64,000 nt of DNA, taken from positions 14,338,663 through 14,402,662 of the forward strand of contig CM022949.1 in assembly GCA_012931725.1 (NCBI GenBank), in the 5' to 3' direction. Positions 1-10,390 of this stretch are shown here, in pieces (positions within the stretch are counted from its first letter, which is position 1; each line of letters opens with the position of its first letter). A program made the position numbers and the translations under genes. This stretch comes from Litsea cubeba (lineage: Eukaryota > Streptophyta > Magnoliopsida > Laurales > Lauraceae). Under the pieces are notes generated by a model that saw only the letters and a list, made by a program, of their open reading frames with translations, was not told where the DNA came from and did not search any database.

Positions 1-315
1 AAGCGTCAAAGTACCGAAATTCGCGCGCTACTTCCCGGAAAATCCGAGAACTTCCAAGATCGTAGGTCCGCAGTGAGGTCCAATTTAAAACTTTTTAAAC
101 AATATTATAACAACAGTTAACATTGCGGAAGCATAAAATAAGCAGCAGCAATACAGAGATAGCGGATACATAAGGTATCATCATATATATATCAAATGTG
201 AATGGGCTGAAGTCCAGCCTAAAGTGTGAAGTGATAAAACCAAAGTTTAATTACATATTTGCCTAACTATCCAGCTTACCACAAAAATCTCTCAAAATAC
301 CAAACAAATAGACAC

Positions 316-429
316 TCAAGCCCCTGCCACTGGTGCCGGCTCTCCACCCTCCGGCTCGACCTCTTGGTCGGCCGGTCCCCATCCATAGTCACCTACTACG
401 GGCACCTCAACGAGTGCGTACGCATCGCC
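316..429 (-). CDS. Acidic peptide frame encoded inside the LTR (copy 1)
   Basis: On the minus strand a pyrimidine-rich stretch ending in CTAG is followed by 37 sense codons and TGA. The peptide contains DYGWGPADQEVEPEGGEP. The LTR piece at 63.1 kb encodes the matching EYGWGPNDPEVALKDREP, while the DNA around it has diverged much more. It looks like a terminal exon with a splice acceptor just upstream, carried in the LTR. No start codon is visible in this copy. The function is unknown; it could also be a fossil of a captured exon. Confidence 0.4.
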   Translation of the reverse strand, partial: GDAYALVEVPVVGDYGWGPADQEVEPEGGEPAPVAGA

Positions 430-1909
430 CTAGAACAAGGGGTCAAGACCTAAGCACCAAGAGTGGATCAGATCTAAAGATCTGGCAAGTCACAGTATGC
501 TAATAATATAGAATGTATGCATCAAATGAGTACAGACAGTAATAAAGTTAGGAGAATAGCAATGGTACAGATCCTAGGCAGTTGAGCAAGATAAACAAAT
601 AGAATCAAGATAAAAATAATATAATAAACCTACACAAAATGGCACACTCACACAAGTTGGATACCACAGGATATTATGCCGCGGCCCTCCCATACTGAAC
701 ACAGTCGCGGCGGGGAAAATCTCACAGTTCTGGGGATTATCTAGCCCCGCAAATAACATCATCCATCAACACACACTGAGACCGGAATCGGTATCACACC
801 GTCCGTCTCCAACAATGCTCATCATGATAGCCACACAACACTCTCAATAGCTCCTACCAGTGAAGATCAGTCCAACTGGCTGAGCTTAGATCAACTGAGT
901 GAATGTCTATGCCGACTCAGGAAACAATAAAGGTCTGTGTCTGTCTAGGCTTTGCCTTGCGTGAACAAGGTCCTAACAAAGTCCCTAAGAGGTCCAAGCA
1001 TCCATGGATCATAATCCAGGTCCAGGTCCAAGTCCAGTCAATGGATCCATACCAAGGCCCACCAAATACATGGCCTGGTCTATAACAGTCCATATGGAAT
1101 ACAAATCCATGTTCAATAACATATGATCTATTTACATCCATAATGGGTCACAAGCCCATACAATCTAACATCTCCAGTCTAGGGTAATCCACATCCAAAC
1201 TTAGGCCATAAAAGGGCCCGCCTAGCCACAGACACGGGTCAATGTTCGCCCAATCATATTACCGGGTCACCTCTAAGTAGTCCTAGGTTCGGGTCCCCCT
1301 TTTTCTATTTAATTAACATGTATAAGCAACAATAAGGACAATAGAGGGATAGTAATAATATGGGGGATGAATCTCCAAGTATAAGGATCAATGAGAGATA
1401 TCAACAGTCCAACCTAAGTAAATGATCCACTTCAGATTCAGGTCTATCTCAGGTAATTCGATCTTTAAGTGAAACCACAGATGCTAAAGAATACTGTGTT
1501 TGGTGCTCAGAAGTTATGTGCATCACTTGGTAACGTATAAAGGTCGAATCATCTTAGATTACATAACCTGGACCTTAATTAGTGGACCCCATGAGTCAAG
1601 GTAGAGCCACACAATTGACTCGTGGTTGGGACAGTGATGGAAGTCTATTTGAATGGTCAATGGGTCCCACATATGATTGCAACAATAGAAATTAAAATCT
1701 GGGAAGTGTCACTGCACACAGTGTGCTCAGCCGACCTCCTGGCCTGGGCGGTCAGCTCGGCACACTGGGATCAGAGAAGTAACACCATGCAGGCAAAGCC
1801 TGATTGTCCAGAACTTCCTGTGAGTTCGGCGAACCCCTGGCCTGGGTGGTTGGCCTTGCACACTAAGAATTATGGCTGAAGGGAAATGTCCCAGGTTCTA
1901 GTCTCCCTT

Positions 1910-2410
1910 GTTGGAATCCGGCATTTTCGGAATCTAGCTCGGAGTTCGGCTAAGCACTTGAGCTCAATTGAACAGTCAGCTCGGTCACCCAGCTCAGCTC
2001 GGCAAATTGCCTAGCTCAGTTCGGTCACCCAGCTAAGTTCGGTAAAGCATTGAGCTCGGCCTGCATTGAGGTCGGTCAAGCTCTCAGCTCGGTTAAGCGC
2101 TGAGCTCGGCTAAGCACGGAGCCCGGTCTGGAACGGAACCCGGTCTGGCACTGAGCTCGGTAAAACACTGAGCTCGGCCATAACAGTGAGCTCGGCCATA
2201 GCACTGAACTCGGCCTAGACACTGAGCTCGGCTAAAATGCGAATCTCAACCTGAGCATTGTGCTCGGCAGAACACTGAGTTCGGCTAGTGTTGAATCCAG
2301 CCATCGCGGAGTTCGGCCAGTACTGAGCTCGGCAATCGCGGAGCTCCGCCAATGCTGAGCTCGGCCATCGCTGGACTCAATCAGTGCTGAGTTCGGCTAC
2401 CGCTGAGCTT
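1910..2410. repeat. Degenerate minisatellite built on GAGCTCGGC
   Basis: About 25 imperfect units of roughly 17-22 bases repeat the core (T)GAGCTCGGC(C/T)A followed by a variable spacer such as AGCACT or AACACT. GAGCTC is itself a palindrome. The array lies inside the LTR. The same AGCTCGGC core recurs in the gypsy element at 5858-5945. Confidence 0.8.
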
Positions 2411-3539
2411 TGGGTTTTGAGGAGAATTTCATGATCTTATATCTGGACCAGATCTGAAATCAGGGATCTACCTGGTCCCCACTAATTCACTGGACCACTT
2501 TCCCATGCTTATCAGTTTAGATCAAAATCCACCCTCATGGTCGCCCAGGGCCCCTCAAACAGATGTGGGGTCCTGATTTACCAAAGGTGGTCCCACCTCG
2601 GTCCCGATCTCAATGCAGCAAGACGGGTTTTCACCATTCCACCAACCGGAAATTTGGTACAGTGATCCCAATCCTCCTGAACTTCTCCTCAAACCATCAC
2701 AGAAACATAATCAAAGAAGAAAAATGACTTCTATATCAACCATCCCTCAACCGGACCATTGATCATCCAAATGAGGTGACCTCATCCATCAATGGCCAAA
2801 GAAGAAACCAACAGACAGGCTCAATAAGGATCTAACATGTACATACAGCAATTGGAATTGTAATTGCAAATCAAAGAAGGAAAACATGCAATCTAGACTA
2901 TCAGCATAGGGCACTTGCCTGATCAGTTGAAGGTAGAAGGAAAAGAGAGAAAACAACAGAGAACCAATTAGTAACCAGGGGTTTCAGCAGTAGGACTTCT
3001 CCGTTGCAGATCAGTCTGGGGTTGGCCTTCTATTGGAAATTCTGGGGAGAGAAAGGGAGAGGGAGAGAGATAGGAACTAGAGGGAAGATGAGGGCTCGTT
3101 GGAAAGAAGTGGGGAAGAAGAAGAGAGAAAAGAGATAGGAATTGAGAGAGAGGAGATGAACAGTGATTGCCTGGGCAGGGAGGGTTTAGTTTAAATAGGT
3201 TGGGTTTTTGGGCTAGGGACAAAAATTCCCTTGGGGTTAGAATAGGATTAGGGTTAGGGTAGAGGGTACTTAGGTCTTTAGGTGGGCTTCTAGAAGATTC
3301 TTTGGTACAAACCCCCTATAGTAAACACAAATTTCTTGCTAGGGCCTCTAACAAACTAACTAACTCTAAAATTAACAAAAGACACCCTATTGACTCTACT
3401 GATTACACAACTAGACTAAACCTAAGAAAATACATAACTACCCTTATCTAAACCCCATAGTTAGTATGATTAAAAATACTTAGGCTAATATATAGTATTC
3501 AAATTCGAATTGAGGGCCCACCAGGGGTGGAGCCTCACA

Positions 3540-4058
3540 AACAGTGCCAAGGCTAAGCTCTACTCTGGAACTCATTTTCGGAGAATTGAATAGTCTCCAT
3601 GCACTAATACCAATTGTATGGTATGAATCTACATAAAAGAAAGTGGGTTTCATTAGGGCTAACACGTTAAATTGATCTTTCGATTCCACACATGATATAA
3701 ATATAATACATGTATGTAAAGGTTAGAGCCTCATGTTGGAGATATTCTGTGTATTATATTTATTTAATGTGCATCTTAATATTAATATATATAAGTAAAG
3801 GTCCCAATGGTGAGCTATCTCAAACTCATGGCATATCATAATTAGAAACGATCAGGTGGCTCAAAGGAGAAGATAGAAGAGAGAAAAGGTGAGAAGAAAA
3901 TCTAAGAAAGCAGGGATGTTCATAGCAAGGTTAGGGCCTCATCACAATTCAACTGCGCACTCTCACTTGTAAATGAAGATGCATAAAATATGAAAAGTAG
4001 TCCAAAAATAATAAATGTGGGTGAACTAGGATTATGAGTTGGACTCCAAGATATATAC
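3540..4058. repeat. Duplicated block spacer (left part, block 1)
   Basis: This matches 19220-19716 and 38940-39546: the same landmarks appear in order (CATGCACTAATACCAATTGT, then GTCCCAATGGTG, then TTATGAGTTGGACTCC). I see no gene in it. It is interrupted by the gypsy element at 4059 and continues at 8891. Confidence 0.8.
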
Positions 4059-4868
4059 TGTGTGGGGAAATTCCCAAGAGAATCCTGGGCAAGGTGCTCC
4101 ATCCCGGGCCCCCGCATCAGCAAGTCCATCCCGGCAACTCCCCCACCTCGGCAATGCACGCCTTAGCAAGACCAGACACTCCACCTCGGCAGGATCCACT
4201 TCGGCAAAGCATCCCCCTTCGGCTGCCCAGCTCGGCGACAGTGCCAGCCCCTTCCACTTCGGCAACAGTGCCCTGACCCTACATCTCCGCCAGGTCTCAC
4301 CCGGCACGACACTCCAGCCCGGCCAAGCGCCTCATATCGATGAAAGTACTGAGCACTGACAGCTGTCCTCCCATGGACGCTCAAGCACGCTATGGCCCGT
4401 GCGACAAGACAAGGGGATAGCCCGTATCTCCTGACAGATCACCGTCCACAGCTCCCAAGGCGCCAGGATATGGCCTAACGGGACAAGACAGGCTACGACG
4501 GGACCAGACAGGCTACGATGAGACCGCGCCTCCCTAGTACCTGACAAAATGGGCTACGACAAGACAGCCAACTACTCCTTTGCCTCGTCTTCCTCTACAT
4601 AAACGCAGCTACAGCTCCAGAGGAAGGGGGGACGCCATTACCACTCTGGTATGCCATCTTCTTCCCCAAAAATCTCCTCCCTCTGCTTAGTTCATATACT
4701 AACTTAGGCATCGGAGAGCCTTGCGCCGCCCAGGCCAGGGTCCTCTGACCTACGTTTCTCCTTCCTTTTCTCAGGCTCCAGGCGCAGGCATCGGTGTCCC
4801 TAATCTCACTTGGGTAAGTCCTCTAATGCACCCCCCATTATTGTGGGTCATTATTTTTTGCACCTACA
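4059..4868 (+). repeat. 5' LTR of the gag-only gypsy element
   Basis: It starts TGTGTGGGG and ends CACCTACA. It is GC-rich and full of CTTCGGC/CTCGGC motifs. Long overlapping open frames on both strands reflect base composition, not genes. TACATAAACGCAG near 4596-4608 may act as its TATA region. Confidence 0.9.
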
Positions 4869-4935
4869 ATTGGCGCCGTTTGTGGGGAAGCAATATCCCA
4901 GCCGTCCCAACCTTCTCCAAATCTTTCCAAACACC

Positions 4936-6003
4936 ATGCCTCGAAGAACCAGAAAGGGAAAGGAACCTATCGCACTGTCGACCCAACTGCCGACGGTCCC
5001 CCGCCGAGAGAGGTCAGGAGCAAAATCTGGTCCAGCAGGCGACCAGCTTCAGGATACTCGGTCGGGTTCATCCTCTAAGGATTCGACCTCGACTCTACCC
5101 TCCGAAAGACGCACCCTGAAGGGAAGGAGCAACCGGGCCCATGGCGAAGGCTCGGGTAACGACCGCGACTCCAGAGAGTGGCTCGATCCACGCATAGAGC
5201 AAGCAGTACGACAGCACATGGAAATGGCCGACTACGCTCAAGTTCGGATGAACTCTAATGATTTCGGCGCATCTCCTTTCTCTCCAGAGATTAGAAGCTT
5301 CCCCCTTCCCGAAGGTTTCAGAGTCCCGAGGTTCGTCATTTACGATGGAACCTCGGACCCAGCAGCGCACCTACGACACTTCTCTCAGCGGATGTCGGTA
5401 TGGGGCAACGCGGGCCACCTGAGCTGCAGAATCTTGTCTTCCAGCCTCGGGGACCTCCCCCTAAAATGGTTCTGCGCACTCCCCCCGGGATCAATCAAAA
5501 GTTGGCAGCAGCTTCGGAGTTCCTTCTTGACGAAGTTCCAAGTTTACGGGGTCATCCCTAGGTCAGCCGCCGACCTGATGGCCCTCAGAATGAAGTAAAC
5601 CGAGAGCATCGCGCAGTTTGCCAAAAGGTTCTGGGCTGTCTACAGCCAGATCGAGAATGCCTCAGAGGCAATAGCAGTCCCGTCTTTCCAACAAGCCCTC
5701 GTACCAGGCAACGAGCTCCGAAGCAACTTGGTCATGTATCCCGTGGTCACTATGGCAGCACTCATGACGAGGTAAATCGATTCATCAGGCAAGAAGAGGA
5801 CGAAGCCCGAGCCCGGGAGCAGTTCGACCTCCGCGACAGCGACCAGATCGCTTCTAGCTCGGCCGAACCTGCCAGCTCGGCCGACGCTTCCAGCTCGGCC
5901 GACTCTGCCAGTTCGGCGGACGCCTCCAGCTCGGCGGACGTCTCCAGCCCGCTAGCAGCCCCCCGCTCTGCAGAAATCTCTTCCAACACGGGGAGCAGTT
6001 AGG
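4936..6003 (+). pseudogene. gag: Broken gag gene of the gypsy element
   Basis: I chose the ATG at 4936, 68 bases after the LTR, although the frame is open from inside the LTR. The stretch SPFSPEIRSFPLPEGFRVP, followed by YDGTSDPAAHL, then WFCALPPGSI, matches the Retrotrans_gag family seen in Tat-like gypsy elements (capsid-type RNA packaging protein). The frame ends early at a TAA (5596-5598) after LMALRMK. Gag-like sequence resumes in the same frame (AQFAKRFWAVYSQIE), then meets a second TAA at 5773. The homologous sequence continues in another frame (NRFIRQEEDEARAREQF), so there is one nonsense change and one shift. The tail at about 5855-5950 is a Ser/Ala/Asp repeat. No zinc knuckle is seen. 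Confidence 0.85.
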
Positions 6004-6270
6004 CGAACCTTTTTCTGTCACTTAGCTTCGACCGCCCGTCGGCTTCGATCGTACGACCCTCTACCGTCACTTCGGCGGCACGGTCCTCTACTGCCAGGCG
6101 TCGATGGCGCCGTCAGCTTCGATGACGCCGGCACGACCCTCTACTGTCGGCTTCGATCGTACGACCCTCTACCGTCATTTCGACGGCACGGTCCTCTGCT
6201 GTCAGCCTTGATCGCACGGTCCTCTACCGCCATCAGTCGTCCAGAGCCACCGAGCTCACCCTGGGGCCGT
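6004..6270. repeat. Imperfect repeats of a CTTCGATCGTACGACCCTC unit
   Basis: Two long copies, about 6026-6095 and 6138-6210, share TTCGATCGTACGACCCTCTA, and shorter pieces lie between them. The stretch is non-coding and inside the gypsy element. Confidence 0.65.
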
Positions 6271-6360
6271 TTTATACACTCAGGCGTGACTCGTGTTCGG
6301 CGCCAGAGCAACCAAGTCCTCGGGTAGGCGCGCCCAGGCTCCTTGGCCTCCAAACGACCT

Positions 6361-6985
6361 CATGCTGGTCCGTCCACGTGCTGGTCTCCACCTCACGCTG
6401 GTTTCGGCCTCATGCTGGTCTCGACAGCATTTAACGACCTCATGCTGGTCCGTCCACGTGCTGGTCTCCACCTCACGCTGGTTTCGGCCTCATGCTGGTC
6501 TCGACAGCATTTAACGACCTCATGCTGGTCTGTCCACGTGCTGGTCTCCACCTCACGCTGGTTTCGGCCTCATGCTGGTCTCGACAGCATTTAACGACCT
6601 CATGCTGGTCCGTCCACGTGCTGGTCTCCACCTCACGCTGGTTTCGGCCTCATGCTGGTCTCGACAGCATTTAACGACCTCATGCTGGTCCGTCCACGTG
6701 CTGGTTCCCACCTCACGCTGGTTTCGGCCTCACGCTGGTCTCGACAGCATTTAACGACCTCATGCTGGTCCGTCCACGTGCTGGTTTCCACCTCACGCTG
6801 GTTACGGCCTCATGATGGTCTCGACCGCATCTAACGACCTCATGCTGGTCCGTCCACGTGCTGGTTTCCACCTCACGCTGGTTTCGGCCTCATGCTGGTC
6901 TCGACAGCATCTAACGACCTCATGTTGGTATCGCCCTCGTGCTAGCCACGCGCTTCACAGGTTCGGCCTCATGCTGGTCTCGGCC
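6361..6985. repeat. 80-bp tandem array in the gypsy element
   Basis: Seven nearly identical 80-bp units start at 6361, 6441, 6521, 6601, 6681, 6761 and 6841, followed by a degenerate partial unit. Each holds CATGCTGGTC, CCACGTGCTGG and CTCGACAGCAT. Because 80 is not a multiple of three, the reading frame rotates with each unit, so the same peptide string appears in all three forward frames. I regard it as non-coding filler. Confidence 0.95.
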
Positions 6986-7060
6986 AGTGCCATCGAGACT
7001 GCCCTCGGGTTCGTACACCCAGGCTTCTCCATCTCGGCGAGTGCCAGAAAAGCAAGTCAC

Positions 7061-7372
7061 AAGGGTTAACAGCCCTGGAAAAGGCCTCGAGTTCGGACAC
7101 TCGGCCAATTCCTAAACTCAGGGTTTTTACCCATCTACAAGGGTTAACAGCCCTGGAAAAGGCCTTGAGTTCGGACACTCGGCCAATTCCTAAACTCAGG
7201 GTCTTCACCCATCTCCAAGGGTTAACAGCCCTGGAAAAGGCCTCGAGTTCGGACACTCGGCCAATTCCTAAACTCAGGGTCTTCACCCATCTACAAGGGT
7301 CTACCGCCCTGGAAAAGGCCTCGAGTCCAAACTCGGTCGTTTCCTAAAGCTCCGGGTCCTGGACCCTGGAGA
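7061..7372. repeat. 78-bp tandem array in the gypsy element
   Basis: Units begin with AAGGG at 7061, 7139, 7217 and 7295, exactly 78 bases apart. The shared core is CCCTGGAAAAGGCCT..GAGT. The last unit changes into the related sequence that forms the 57-bp array. Confidence 0.9.
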
Positions 7373-7402
7373 AGGCCTCGAGTTCGGACACTCGGCCGGA
7401 TT

Positions 7403-7660
7403 GGGTCTACCGCCCTGGAAAAGGCCTCGAGTCCAGACTCGGTCGTTTCCTAAAGCTCCGGGTCTACCGCCCTGGAAAAGGCCTCGAGTCCAGACTCGGT
7501 CGTTTCCTAAAGCTCCGGGTCTACCGCCCTGGAAAAGGCCTCGAGTCCAGACTCGGTCGTTTCCTAAAGCTCCGGGTCCTGGACCCTGGAGAAGGCCTCG
7601 AGTTCGGACACTCGGCCGGATTCCTAAAATCAGGGTTTTTACACCCCTCAAAGACCGTTG
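7403..7660. repeat. 57-bp tandem array in the gypsy element
   Basis: Units starting GGGTCTACCGCCCTGG lie at 7403, 7460 and 7517, each 57 bases, then a variant unit resembling the one at about 7350-7400. It shares its core with the 78-bp array, so the two probably share an origin. Confidence 0.9.
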
Positions 7661-8066
7661 CCGAACTCATGCTCACATCTCCGATCCACTGTCGCAAGGC
7701 AAGGCAGTTCGTCTCGGCCAAAAGCTGGCCACTTCGGCCAATGGCAGCTCGACAAGATTGCAGTAGAGACTGTTCCATATCACCTCCTCGGCCTCATGAC
7801 AGTCCTCAGCTCGGCATCAGTGCCGGATTCTAAGTTGGCAGTTACACTGGTCACCTCGGCAGCATCGCCAGAACACTTCCAACGGGGCTGCGCCTCCGGC
7901 GACGGGCCAGCTGGTCATGCCTCGATCTCTTAGTTGGTGATGAATCAGTTGGCTGGACCATCAATCTCAAAGCGACAAACTGCTCCAAGGCACAAGTGTT
8001 GTCCTCCATGGTACTTAGCTTCCGACCTCAATGAGGAGTCTAATGAGCTCAGAAGCTGGGGGGCTT
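7661..8066. other. 3' internal region of the gypsy element, no gene seen
   Basis: Unique GC-rich sequence running to the purine tract before the right LTR. Open frames are short and resemble nothing I know. Pol genes would lie here in an autonomous relative and are absent. Confidence 0.7.
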
Positions 8067-8890
8067 TGTGTGGGGAAATTCCCAAGAGAATCCTGGGCAA
8101 GGTGCTCCATCCCGGGCCCCCGCATCAGCAAGTCCATCCCGGCAAGTCCATCCCGGCAACTCCCCCACCTCGGCAATGCACGCCTTAGCAAGACCAGACA
8201 CTCCACCTCGGCAGGATCCACTTCGGCAAAGCATCCCCCTTCGGCTGCCCAGCTCGGCGACAGTGCCAGCCCCTTCCACTTCGGCAACAGTGCCCTGACC
8301 CTACATCTCCGCCAGGTCTCACCCGGCACGACACTCCAGCCCGGCCAAGCGCCTCATATCAATGAAAGTACTGAGCAATGACAGCTGTCCTCCCATAGAC
8401 GCTCAAGCACGCTATGGCCCGTGCGACAAGACAAGGGGATAGCCCGTATCTCCTGACAGATCACCGTCCACAGCTCCCAAGGCGCCAGGATATGGCCTAA
8501 CGGGACAAGACAGGCTACGACGGGACCAGACAGGCTACGATGAGACCGCGCCTCCCTAGTACCTGACAAAATGGGCTACGACAAGACAGCCAACTACTCC
8601 TTTGCCTCCTCTTCCTCTACATAAACGCAGCTACAGCTCCAGAGGAAGGGGGGACGCCATTACCACTCTGGTATGCCATCTTCTTCCCCAAAAATCTCCT
8701 CCCTCTGCTTAGTTCATATACTAACTTAGGCATCGGAGAGCCTTGCGCCGCCCAGGCCAGGGTCCTCTGACCTACGTTTCTCCTTCCTTTTCTCAGGCTC
8801 CAGGCGCAGGCATTGGTGTCCCTAATCTCACTTGGGTAAGTCCTCTAAGGCACCCCCCATTATTGTGGGTCATTATTTTTTGCACCTACA
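8067..8890 (+). repeat. 3' LTR of the gag-only gypsy element
   Basis: It has the same ends as the 5' LTR. It is 14 bp longer because CAAGTCCATCCCGG is tandemly doubled near 8130-8157. Substitutions against the left LTR are few, which suggests a fairly recent insertion. Confidence 0.9.
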
Positions 8891-9529
8891 TATACCATGT
8901 GGGCTAGGATTCTGGTTTTTCTATCTTTCATTTTAGATGGGCCGGCTTGTGGGTGTTTTTTGTTTTCTTCCATTTGTTTTTAACTACTGCAGATGGTCAT
9001 ATGCCTTGTAATCGCACGCTTGTATAGCATTGAGTTGAGAGTAATTCATTTTGTATAGTGAGTCTCCCTCCTCTAATTTGAGAGTTTGTTAATATAATTG
9101 TTGTTTGTTTTTCAAAAAAGAACAGACATGTTCCATTTTCCTTCTTGCTCTTGCTCTTGCTCTTGCTTGTCTTCATTTCCTCTTTCTATGTAAAGGTAGA
9201 TAATTATTGTGGTTTTAAGAAAATTAGTTAAGGTCATATACTGCAAGTCAACCTTAACCTGGCAATTATTTTTATTGTGGGTCAAATTTACCCGACCCAT
9301 CATTCACTTGTAGATTCAAGCCATATATAAATCGGATTAGTGGTTCATCCCTACTTACTATAAATCTCCCTCTGTTTCTCTTGGAGGCCTTGCAGTTGAT
9401 CCATGAATTTGATGTGGCTCACCATTCAAAACCTTCAGATTCAGATGCTTAAAATGCAGACGCACATAATATAATTCTAGTCCACATAGCAGGTCTCAGA
9501 ATGAGTAGGCAACACAAAACAAAGGACCC
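8891..9529. repeat. Duplicated block spacer (right part, block 1)
   Basis: Continues the block after the gypsy element and matches 19712-20378 and 39541-40207. It contains a short GCTCTT microsatellite near 9146-9170. No gene is seen. The far end is the 3' flank of gene A. Confidence 0.8.
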
Positions 9530-9701
9530 AATTTTATTTATTTATTTATTTCAGGGAATAGAGACCCTGAGGCAGAACGAGTCCATTACATTAACAAAAA
9601 ACATAAAAACATAAGATTGTGCATCCTAGAAGACTAAAATAGGTCAGAATGAAAGGTGACGCCACCTTCTCCTCCATCCAATTCTCTGTCTTCACGCATG
9701 G

Positions 9702-10242
9702 TTACATATGGATGGTGCCACCGTTCACACCCTGGATTTGCTTATCAGCACGGTTTCCGTCGTTATTGAAGTTGTTTGTTGGACCGGTGCTGGACCCCAT
9801 ATTAAGATCGCCCTTGTTGGCGATTTTGCCAACCCCCTGGATTTGAGGATTATTCTGGCCCCCACCTGTCTGAGTGTATTTGTTGCAAGATTGGTTGTTC
9901 TGGCAATTAAACAGAAAAGAAGAAAGAAAGATGGTTAGAAGCTTCACATTTGAGTGGTTAAACTTACACAGGTCAAAACCCCACTTGAAAGTGTCCAACT
10001 GCCACAAAATTTCAGCTGATTATTAGACAGAACAATTCCATCTAATTATCGACCATGACTCAAATCATTTTAATGAGCCTGTTTTCCCGGGAAAAAAAAA
10101 AGTTGGTTAAACTAGCCGAAATTTTGTGTGCAGTGTTAAAGGGAGTATGTTTGGATGTGGAAAGAAAGTGCCGTGGGACACTATTTTTCGAATGCCCTTC
10201 AATAAGTAGAAAGAGAAGCTTCGTATTAAGGGAGAGTACCAT
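9702..10242 (-). CDS. Small Asn/Gly-rich protein gene, copy A (type 1)
   Basis: Spliced model on the minus strand: exon 1 ends with ATG at 10242-10240, the intron runs 10239-9900 (GTACTC..CCAG, 340 bp), and exon 2 is 9899-9702. The product is 66 residues, about 20% Asn and 18% Gly, starting MNNQSCNKYTQTGGG. Its core is TNNFNNDGNRADKQIQGVNGG. There is no signal peptide or membrane segment. A TATA box (TATATAAA) lies near 10343-10350 and AATAAA repeats near 9534-9552. Support for a real gene: copies B, C and E keep the same promoter, start, intron position, frame and polyadenylation sites. The splice sites are predicted only. I do not recognise the protein. A plain reading of the exon through the intron gives a false 101-codon frame. 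Confidence 0.6.
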
Positions 10243-10340
10243 GGTTGCAGAAGATGAAAGTAAGATGGAGTTGAAGGTATATAGGATCAAGAAGAAGTTG
10301 GAGATTGGCCTTGATGATGATGCCACATGCACTGCAACCC

Positions 10341-10387
10341 ACTTTATATAGAAGCCGGGGATGGAGTTGAAATTGGTGGGTGCCACT
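10341..10387 (-). promoter_or_regulatory. Core promoter of gene A
   Basis: Read on the minus strand: GTGGCACCCACCAATTTCAA, then CCATCCCCGGCTTC, then TATATAAAGTGGG. The last two boxes are shared, with small changes, by all five copies that still have a 5' end. The start codon is about 100 bases downstream. Confidence 0.65.
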
Positions 10388-10390
10388 ACC

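Larger units (their letters stand above)
1..3539 (-). mobile_element. Tekay/Del-like long LTR, cut by window edge
   Basis: The first few hundred bases resemble the LTR pieces at 18339-19195 and 62772-63464 (shared GGTCCGCAGTGAGGT, the AACAACAGTTAA tract, a conserved peptide reading frame). On the minus strand there is a TATA-like TATTTAAA near 3190-3197 followed by a CT-rich leader (about 3190 down to 2970), the usual layout of an LTR promoter. The right edge is placed at CCTCACA (3539), which is TGTGAGG on the minus strand, because sequence matching the other duplicated blocks begins soon after. The inner minisatellite at 1910-2410 is listed separately. No gag or pol was seen, so this could be a solo LTR or one LTR of an element lying outside. 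The right edge is inferred, not proven by a TSD. Confidence 0.6.
4059..8890 (+). mobile_element. Non-autonomous Ty3/gypsy element with gag only (TR-GAG type)
   Basis: The element is 4832 bp, flanked by the 5-bp duplication TATAC (4054-4058 and 8891-8895). The uninterrupted site is visible at 19710-19720 (GATATATACCATGTGG). LTRs are 4059-4868 (810 bp) and 8067-8890 (824 bp). They differ by a 14-bp tandem duplication in the right LTR and by about six substitutions that I counted. A primer binding site TTGGCGCCGTTTGTGGGG follows the left LTR, and a purine tract GAAGCTGGGGGG precedes the right LTR. Inside are a broken gag frame and three tandem-repeat arrays. No protease, reverse transcriptase, RNase H or integrase was seen. 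The primer site and gag type fit the Tat-like gypsy group (inference). It would depend on enzymes supplied by another element. Confidence 0.9.

Noticed and set aside
3247..3262. TTAGGGTTAGGG telomere-like repeat
   Set aside because: Only two units inside an LTR; not a telomere or interstitial array.
4032..4384. Long overlapping open frames on both strands of the gypsy LTRs
   Set aside because: They follow from GC-rich repetitive LTR sequence and show no family likeness; they recur in the other LTR.
6361..7660. Regular repeats that could suggest a CRISPR array
   Set aside because: Head-to-tail units without unique spacers, in a plant retroelement.
9649..9938. Plus-strand frames over gene A exon 2 (also at 20473-20754 and 40331-40653)
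   Set aside because: They are antisense shadows of the minus-strand coding exon; promoter, splice and poly-A signals all lie on the minus strand.
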